Source: Neptunomonas sp. (lineage in GTDB: Bacteria > Pseudomonadota > Gammaproteobacteria > Pseudomonadales > Balneatricaceae). From it: a DNA stretch of 10,229 nt. The stretch is from contig SDWN01000659.1 of the NCBI GenBank assembly GCA_004195305.1, positions 1 to 10,229 of the forward strand, written 5' to 3'. Below are positions 5,945 through 10,229 of this stretch, one piece after another (the first letter of the stretch is position 1; the number at the start of each line of letters is the position of its first letter). A model generated the notes under the pieces. That model was not told the DNA's origin, made no database searches, and saw nothing but the letters and a program-made list of their open reading frames with translations. Both the position numbers and the translations under genes were made by a program.

Positions 5945-6595
5945 ATGGACAATAAAATAAGCATGGTGCTGGCAGACGATCATCCCCTGTTTAGAGAAGG
6001 GGTCGCTCGAACATTAGCCGCCGAAGATGGTTTTGAGGTGATCGGCCAAGCCAGCAATGCCGATGAAGCGGTTGGGTTGGCAAAAAACCTGCTTCCCGAT
6101 CTTATCCTGCTCGATATCAGTATGCCCGGCAGCGGCATTGAAGCTGCACGGCAAATATCTCTAAGCTGCCCGGTGATCAAGATCATCATGCTGACCGTAT
6201 CAGAGCAGGATGATGACGTCATCGCCGCCCTGCAGATGGGCGCACGAGGCTATATTCTCAAGGGCGTCGGTGGTAAAGAGTTGATTAAGATTGTTCGTTC
6301 CGTGTATCAGGGGGAATCCTACGTATCGCCCGATCTTGCTGCACGCTTGCTGGTAGAGATGCGCACAACCGAGGTTACTGCCGTCGTACGCGACCCGCTC
6401 TCGGACCTGACCGCCAGAGAGGAACAGATTTTAAAAGGGGTGTCTCGGGGCCTGAGTAATAAACAGATCGGCAACGAGCTAAACCTCCAGGAAAAAACAA
6501 TCAAACACTACATGACCAATATACTCCAGAAGCTACACGTCAGAAACCGGGTTCAGGCTGCACTGATTGCCAAGGAACGCTTTCTGCAGCAATAA
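5945..6595 (+). CDS. NarL/FixJ-family response regulator (REC + LuxR HTH)
   Basis: A 216-residue regulator paired with the upstream kinase. The receiver domain has the acidic pair Asp11/Asp12, phosphoacceptor Asp57 in LLDISMPG, Thr84 in IIMLT and Lys106 in YILKG, all intact. The LuxR-type helix-turn-helix covers about 155-210 (LTAREEQILKGVSRGLSNKQ, then TIKHYMTNILQKLHVRNR). A TTG at 5933 would add four residues by overlapping the kinase gene. The ATG at 5945 is preferred because GAGG (5935-5938 reads TGAG, with GAGGAA overlapping it) lies about 6 nt upstream. It is translated immediately after the kinase with a 1-nt gap, so the two are made together. Targets are unknown; the operon starting at 6774 is the obvious candidate by position. 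Confidence 0.92.
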   Translation: MDNKISMVLADDHPLFREGVARTLAAEDGFEVIGQASNADEAVGLAKNLLPDLILLDISMPGSGIEAARQISLSCPVIKIIMLTVSEQDDDVIAALQMGARGYILKGVGGKELIKIVRSVYQGESYVSPDLAARLLVEMRTTEVTAVVRDPLSDLTAREEQILKGVSRGLSNKQIGNELNLQEKTIKHYMTNILQKLHVRNRVQAALIAKERFLQQ

Positions 6596-6697
6596 TCCCA
6601 GCCTCACTCCCCCCCTTTACTTGAGGGGCGGTGACAGAGATCTGGGCGGCGCTGACAGCCTCCACGCTTATGTCTAATCAAGTAGCCAAGGCGGCAT

Positions 6698-6711
6698 CTG
6701 ATCTAGATCAA
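6698..6711. promoter_or_regulatory. FNR/Anr/Dnr-type binding site
   Basis: CTGATCTAGATCAA matches the FNR-family consensus TTGAT-N4-ATCAA at nine of ten defined positions. Its centre (6704.5) is about 40 bp upstream of the start expected from the -10 box at 6732-6737, the normal place for class II activation. FNR, Anr (oxygen) and Dnr/NnrR (nitric oxide) share this motif, so the regulator cannot be named from the site alone. Confidence 0.8.
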
Positions 6712-6731
6712 GGCAGATACGCGAGTAATAG

Positions 6732-6737
6732 CCATAA
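6732..6737 (+). promoter_or_regulatory. Predicted -10 box of the hemerythrin operon
   Basis: CATAAT matches TATAAT at five of six positions. No -35 box is evident at the proper spacing; instead the FNR-type box occupies that region, as expected for an activator-dependent promoter. Transcription would begin near 6744-6746, about 30 nt before the hemerythrin ATG. Confidence 0.6.
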
Positions 6738-6773
6738 TAAAACCTGTTACTCTCTGCATTAAAGGATACCTGT

Positions 6774-7211
6774 ATGAGTTCAATCACCGACGTTATGACC
6801 CGCGAACACAGGCACTGTGACGACCTGTTTGCCGCAGCGGAAAATGCGGCTTCTGATGGGGACTGGCCCTCAGCGTCCTCGGCGTGGGAGGGTTTTTGCC
6901 GGGAATTGGAAAACCACCTGCAGCGTGAAGAACTGTTTCTGTTTCCTGCCTTCGAGGCACAAACAGGCAACACCCAAGGCCCTACCGCGGTAATGCGCCA
7001 AGAACATCAGCAGATGCGGGCTTTGGTCCATCAAATGACGGCGGCCGCGTCCAACCAGGACGACGAAGAGTTTCTTGGGGGGGCAGACACCCTGCAAATA
7101 TTAATCTCGCAGCACAATATGAAGGAGGAACAAGTCCTCTACCCCATGTCTGATCAGGCCCTGCCTGACACACAACAACTTGTCGAAACCATGCGGACAA
7201 AAGTTGAGTGA
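6774..7211 (+). CDS. Hemerythrin-like HHE-domain protein
   Basis: A 145-residue four-helix-bundle protein of the hemerythrin HHE family. These proteins bind a non-haem di-iron centre and act in oxygen, nitric oxide or iron handling. Candidate ligands are all present: His12/His14 (REHRHCDD), His48 and Glu52 (ENHLQREE), His78 (RQEHQQM), and His114 with Glu118 (SQHNMKEEQVLYP). It is cytoplasmic, with no signal or membrane segment. AGGA lies about 9 nt before the ATG. It is the first gene of an operon, its stop overlapping the next start by 4 nt. The upstream FNR-type site and the DUF2249 partner favour a role under low oxygen or nitrosative stress; this is inference. Confidence 0.9.
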   Translation: MSSITDVMTREHRHCDDLFAAAENAASDGDWPSASSAWEGFCRELENHLQREELFLFPAFEAQTGNTQGPTAVMRQEHQQMRALVHQMTAAASNQDDEEFLGGADTLQILISQHNMKEEQVLYPMSDQALPDTQQLVETMRTKVE

Positions 7212-7495
7212 TCAAGTCAGCGTCCATACAGTTCTTGGATGTCCGTGATCTGGAACCGCCAGAGCCGCTTACTGCAATATTAGCCACTCTCGAACAAATG
7301 CCCGCCAAGCAGGCTTTAAAGGTTCGGCACCGTCGCGAACCTGTTCCGATCTACTCCATGCTCGATGAGATGGGATACGACCACCGGTGCTGGATGAACG
7401 CCGTGGATGAATATTCCATCTACATCTGGCAGTCTGCTCAGAAGGATCTCGCATTACTCTGTGACGCTGACATCGCATCGGAGCAAGACGTATGA
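7208..7495 (+). CDS. DUF2249 small cytoplasmic protein
   Basis: A 95-residue protein with the DUF2249 pattern LDVRDLEPPEPLTAIL (10-25), then LKVRHRREPVPIYSMLDEMG (37-56) and a C-terminal strand around YSIYIW. The family has a TusA/SirA-like fold and often occurs beside hemerythrin and denitrification accessory genes; its biochemical role is not established. The start is a GTG at 7208 in a GTGA overlap with the hemerythrin stop, so translation is coupled. An ATGA overlap links it to the next gene. No Cys residue sits at a TusA-like active position near the N-terminus, so sulfur transfer of the TusA type is unlikely. Confidence 0.85.
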   Translation: MIKSASIQFLDVRDLEPPEPLTAILATLEQMPAKQALKVRHRREPVPIYSMLDEMGYDHRCWMNAVDEYSIYIWQSAQKDLALLCDADIASEQDV

Positions 7496-8820
7496 ATACC
7501 CAAGGGTTGTCGTTTGAAAGCATTCCTCCTTTAAATGTTCCCCTCCGATTTTTCCAGACCGCACCTTTTTTCGGAATGCTCGCCGCATTGTTACTGCTCT
7601 GGCAACCCGAAGCGCTGGATAGTCGCTGGCAGCCCAGCCTACTCGCCTTCACCCACCTGTTAACACTTGGCTTCGGTGCCATTCTGATGATGGGGGCGCT
7701 GTTCCAGGTGATGCCCGTCGTTACCGGCCAAACCCTACCAAAATCCAGCTGGGTTGCACCGCTGGTGCGCTTGGCTCTGGTCTGCGGGACGCTCATGCTC
7801 GCCGCTGGCTTTTTGTCTGCAATCCCTCTGCTATACCTGCTAGCGACCCTGACACTGGCTTGCGGTTTGATGATATTTCTCGGCAGCTTTGGCTGGGCGC
7901 TACTAAAAGCCCAGCCAGTGGGTGACTCAGCATATTGCCTGCGTTTGGCCGCACTCTCTTTGCTGATCACCGCAGTTATAGGCACACTCCAACTTAGCTA
8001 TCAATATTGGCCCGAAGGGGGCTTATATCACCCCGCACGCACCAACATCCACGCCGCCTGGGGAGGTTTTGGTTGGTCGCTGGGGTTAATCATCGCAGTG
8101 GCTATCCAGGTAATTCCGATGTTTCATGTCACCCCGTCCTTTCCCCGCTGGGTGCCGCGAAGGTTAGCACCCACGTTGTTCGCCTTGTTGATCCTGCTTA
8201 GCCTTCCAGTAGGGCAATCTCTACAAACGGCCGCCCTGATAGGAATTGCGATTACCGCCGCAGTATTTGCCATCACCGCACTGAACGTACTAAAAAAACG
8301 TAAACGCAAACTGGTCGACTGGACTGTACGGTTCTGGAAATTGGGGTTGACTCATCTGCTGGTTGCGGCCGGCTTGCTGCTGCTCTATCCATTCGTTGAC
8401 GGGGTCCATTTTAGCGGACCTCTCGCCTTGCTGATCGGTCTAGGATTCGGGCTGGGATTCGTCGTCTCGGTCATGGTGGGTATGCTGCAGAAGATCGTCC
8501 CTTTTTTAGTCTACCTGCATCTGCAACGGGCAAGTCTCTCTAATCCCAGCGCGATGATGAACCTTCCCAACATGAAGGCCATCATCTCAAGCGACGTATC
8601 CCGCAAGCAGTTTTACCTGCATGCCCTCGCCCTTGCGCTGATCTATTTCTGCATCGCTCTACCCTCGCTACGCCCCGCTGCTGCGTTGGTGTTGTTGGTC
8701 GACTTTGCTTGGCTCGGCTACAGTTTGTTACGCGCAGCACGCTGCTATGTCGATGCGTTAAGAATGATCGACTCAACGGCATCTACGTCACAACCTTCGT
8801 CCGCGTCAGGGCTGTTGTGA
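7492..8820 (+). CDS. Polytopic membrane protein, haem-copper-oxidase subunit I / NnrS-like, function unknown
   Basis: A 442-residue inner-membrane protein with about twelve hydrophobic segments. Histidines in or near the membrane include His55 (FTHLLTLGF), His187 (NIHAAWGGFGW), His212 (MFHVTPSFP), His298 (LTHLLVAAG) and His353 (VYLHLQRAS). Motifs such as THLLTLGFGAILMMGALFQ and IQVIPMFHV recall subunit I of haem-copper oxidases and membrane proteins seen in nitric-oxide gene clusters. I do not see the HEMLFGF-type motif of canonical NnrS, so it should not be called nnrS. The ATG overlaps the DUF2249 stop (ATGA). Co-translation with a di-iron protein under an FNR-type site suggests a role in nitric oxide or oxygen response, possibly haem- or metal-binding. 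The C-terminal 20 residues are Ser/Thr/Ala-rich. Confidence 0.8.
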   Translation: MNTQGLSFESIPPLNVPLRFFQTAPFFGMLAALLLLWQPEALDSRWQPSLLAFTHLLTLGFGAILMMGALFQVMPVVTGQTLPKSSWVAPLVRLALVCGTLMLAAGFLSAIPLLYLLATLTLACGLMIFLGSFGWALLKAQPVGDSAYCLRLAALSLLITAVIGTLQLSYQYWPEGGLYHPARTNIHAAWGGFGWSLGLIIAVAIQVIPMFHVTPSFPRWVPRRLAPTLFALLILLSLPVGQSLQTAALIGIAITAAVFAITALNVLKKRKRKLVDWTVRFWKLGLTHLLVAAGLLLLYPFVDGVHFSGPLALLIGLGFGLGFVVSVMVGMLQKIVPFLVYLHLQRASLSNPSAMMNLPNMKAIISSDVSRKQFYLHALALALIYFCIALPSLRPAAALVLLVDFAWLGYSLLRAARCYVDALRMIDSTASTSQPSSASGLL

Positions 8821-8826
8821 TGCCCC

Positions 8827-8842
8827 AGATTGAGCACAATCT
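8827..8842. repeat. Short hairpin after the operon
   Basis: AGATTG (8827-8832), loop AGCA, CAATCT (8837-8842), beginning 6 nt after the membrane-protein stop. There is no T-run, so it may stabilise the 3' end of the message rather than terminate it. Bases 8821-8955 hold no gene. Confidence 0.4.
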
Positions 8843-8955
8843 CGCTGGAGTTCATGGCGTCTGTCGTCGCCTGCGGGCCCCTTGAGTCGAGAAGCACAAT
8901 TACAGCGACCTTCCTCCAACCTCATCCAGATCACATAATGGAGAAGGACGGTCCC

Positions 8956-9165
8956 TCATCGCGGGTTTACCACCTGCCGCTCTAGTTTTCCGACCTCCTC
9001 ATCCCGCTTCATAGCCTGATATAACGCCGCCAAGTGTGCCAGGTTCTCGAGCACACGTGGGTGGTCCGGCATCAAAACCTTTTCCCTGATCACCAGTGCG
9101 CGCTCATAAAGCAGTTCGGCATCGGCGTAACGGCCATGGACCTGGTAAATAGAGGCCGGGCACAC
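8956..9165 (-). pseudogene. Truncated C-terminal relic of a TPR-repeat (kinesin light chain-type) protein
   Basis: The minus-strand frame encodes ASIYQVHGRYADAELLYERA followed by LVIREKVLMPDHPRVLENLA and HLAALY, then a stop at 8956. This is the standard TPR_10/TPR_12 repeat (NLA.LY...GRYAEAE.LY.RAL.IREK.LGPDHP) and it continues into a normal C-terminal end. The homology begins abruptly at about 9157, in the middle of a repeat. Upstream there is no ribosome binding site or further TPR sequence, only REP-like palindromes. The intact gene would carry many repeats, so this is the 3' remnant of a deleted gene. The GTG at 9165 is not a credible start. Confidence 0.75.
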
Positions 9166-9242
9166 TGGGAGCCGGGCTCCCGGCGATCTTGTTATTTTTT
9201 AGCGCAGCAACGGCTAAGGGTCGCCTGCGGGCAGGATCCTAC
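9165..9242. repeat. REPIN-like pair of inverted REP palindromes
   Basis: Left element (9165-9186, plus strand): head CTGGGA, stem GCCGGG / CCCGGC with CT loop, tail GA. Right element (9221-9242, minus strand): head GTAGGA, T, stem CCTGC / GCAGG with CC loop, tail CGA. The two align end to end with conserved GGA head and CGA tail, while their stems differ by paired changes that keep base pairing. They face each other across 34 bp. This is the organisation of REPINs, non-autonomous elements mobilised by RAYT (REP-associated tyrosine) transposases. The left end abuts the broken TPR gene. Confidence 0.65.
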
Positions 9243-9783
9243 GGTGCTATAGAGTCTTGTCATTACGGTGTTCAAGGGAAATTTGGCAACGGTAATCGCA
9301 TACATCGCCCTACGTGAGCTTGTATTCCTATCGCTCGTATCTGTGATAGCTGAGGTTCATGAGTAATCAGGAAACCTTATCAGACAGGCAAACCGTACAG
9401 CACGATTGTAGTGGTATGGCCACATGGGGATAGGTCATAGAACGCTCTTAAATCGGAACAGAGGCAATTTTTTGGCATAGAAAGTTGTCGAGACAGGGGG
9501 CTGAGCTTCGTGACAGATACGCGTTTTCGGGAAGGGTTTTTATTCTTTCTATAACCTGGCACTTCCATATACCAGCGACTAGAGTTGCTGTACAGGCTGG
9601 GAAAGCCCGTCGTCCGCAGTCCCCAAGTCCCCCAAGAAATGCCGCTAATAGTTTTGAGTCGACCACCGGTCGCGAGCAGTTCATCCGATTGAAGCGCTAT
9701 GCCGTAAAAGCCAGGGGCAGGTCAATTCGATGAGCCACTCTCAGGTCACCTGTGTATTGCTTATACCGAACCACTGACAAACA
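9243..9783. other. About 540 bp without a recognisable gene
   Basis: Several short open frames occur on both strands here, but none has a ribosome binding site, recognisable motif or natural composition, and they overlap one another. A 5-1-5 palindrome, CAGGT C ACCTG, lies at 9742-9752, followed by TATACC at about 9762-9767, a possible -10 box for the gene at 9819. No tRNA, CRISPR or transposase sequence is seen. The stretch may be decayed coding DNA between mobile-element remnants. Confidence 0.5.
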
Positions 9784-9813
9784 TGCTGAAAGTTCTTCGT
9801 TCAGCACAGGAGG
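9784..9813 (+). promoter_or_regulatory. Hairpin directly before a strong ribosome binding site
   Basis: TGCTGAA (9784-9790) pairs perfectly with TTCAGCA (9800-9806) across a 9-nt loop, and the consensus Shine-Dalgarno AGGAGG begins at 9808, with 5 nt to the ATG at 9819. The hairpin may keep the start region clear or allow translational control. Confidence 0.6.
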
Positions 9814-9818
9814 AAGTC

Positions 9819-10229
9819 ATGGGCACACTAAACGACCAATCAAAAACCACCCCCGATCTCACAGCCGCCTATCCGCTGAAACCCGTCCCCTACCCCTATC
9901 CAACAGACTGGTGGCGATGCTTACGTCGGGGTCCCGTCAGCGGACGCTACGAGGGTAAAAACATCGCCGGCAACCGTATTCTGGATCTGCGTGTCGATAT
10001 TGACCCGACGGGCAGCAACGCGCCGGTGATGAACAAAGTCAGCGGCGACCTGTACCAGTTCTTCAGCTTCAACTGGTTCGGGCGGACCTACAGCTGGCGG
10101 GTATTTCAAGAGTCCTGGATTGTCGACTCACCCAAGGTCGAATGGGAGCGGTGCAGCGTTACGATCAGGGGTAGGGTCCGCTTCTGGAAGGGGTCACACC
10201 CGACCACCTACGCCAACATCCGTATCCCC
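9819..10229 (+). CDS. Unrecognised protein, N-terminal 137 residues (3' end outside window)
   Basis: The frame opens at an ATG with a perfect AGGAGG 5 nt upstream and stays open to the right edge. The sequence has no signal peptide or membrane segment at its start (MGTLNDQSKTTPDLTAAYPL). It then becomes rich in aromatic and alternating polar residues typical of beta-sheet: GRYEGKNIAGNRILDLRVDI (about 43-62), SGDLYQFFSFNWFGRTYSWR (75-94), ESWIVDSP and VEWERCSVTIRGRVRFWKGS (105-124). I do not recognise the family with confidence. Codon use looks like that of the other genes, and the pattern is clearly protein-like, so the gene is probably real and may be large. Confidence 0.75.
   Translation, partial: MGTLNDQSKTTPDLTAAYPLKPVPYPYPTDWWRCLRRGPVSGRYEGKNIAGNRILDLRVDIDPTGSNAPVMNKVSGDLYQFFSFNWFGRTYSWRVFQESWIVDSPKVEWERCSVTIRGRVRFWKGSHPTTYANIRIP

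Noticed and set aside
6601..6631. C-run/G-run pairing after the response regulator as a terminator
   Set aside because: The possible stem (CCCC/GGGG or CCTCA/TGAGG) is short and no T-run follows; evidence is too weak to list.
9271..9366. Hydrophobic open frame of about 31 codons (FKGNLATVIAYIALREL and onward) on the plus strand
   Set aside because: It reads like a membrane peptide, but there is no ribosome binding site, the only nearby start is a GTG at 9268, a stop lies shortly upstream, and no homology is recognised.
9448..9733. Overlapping ORFs on both strands (9448-9684 minus, 9485-9733 plus)
   Set aside because: Cys/Arg-rich or mixed composition, no motifs and no ribosome binding site. 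They occupy the same bases on opposite strands and look like chance frames.

Overview
The window looks like chromosomal DNA of a ubiquinone-using gammaproteobacterium, probably a facultative anaerobe or denitrifier. The basis is a UbiF-type quinone hydroxylase very like the E. coli enzyme, a NarL-family two-component pair, and an FNR/Anr-type box in front of a hemerythrin-DUF2249-membrane protein operon of the kind found in nitrogen-oxide gene neighbourhoods. Genus assignment is not possible from this sequence.

Layout. Bases 1-233 are the tail of a Pro/Ala/Lys-rich protein built from 57-bp tandem repeats, closed by a strong terminator (279-309) that faces the convergent ubiF-like gene (435-1703, minus). 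Upstream of that, also on the minus strand, lie a small TPR protein (1799-2107) and an exported DUF3616 protein (2126-3124), 18 nt apart and probably co-transcribed. Next is a gene-free stretch (3125-3496) packed with seven successive inverted repeats. It is bounded by inverted copies of a 9-mer (GGTTAATAG) that also occurs in a palindrome near 367-391. This is the least explained part of the window. A minus-strand membrane protein with a PycTM-like (DUF5706) domain and no cyclase gene beside it follows (3497-4309).

Divergent from it is a sensor kinase and NarL/FixJ response regulator pair (4495-6595). The next unit is a tightly overlapping three-gene operon (6774-8820): a hemerythrin-like HHE protein, a DUF2249 protein and a polytopic membrane protein. 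It is preceded by a near-consensus FNR/Anr/Dnr box placed about 40 bp before the predicted transcription start, so oxygen or nitric-oxide control is likely. The adjacent two-component system could be a second input, but the sequence does not prove this.

The right end is accessory-like. It holds a truncated TPR gene relic (about 8956-9157), a REPIN-like pair of inverted REP palindromes (9165-9242) abutting its broken end, about 540 bp with no recognisable gene, and finally the first 137 codons of an unrecognised gene (9819 to the edge) with a strong ribosome binding site preceded by a hairpin.
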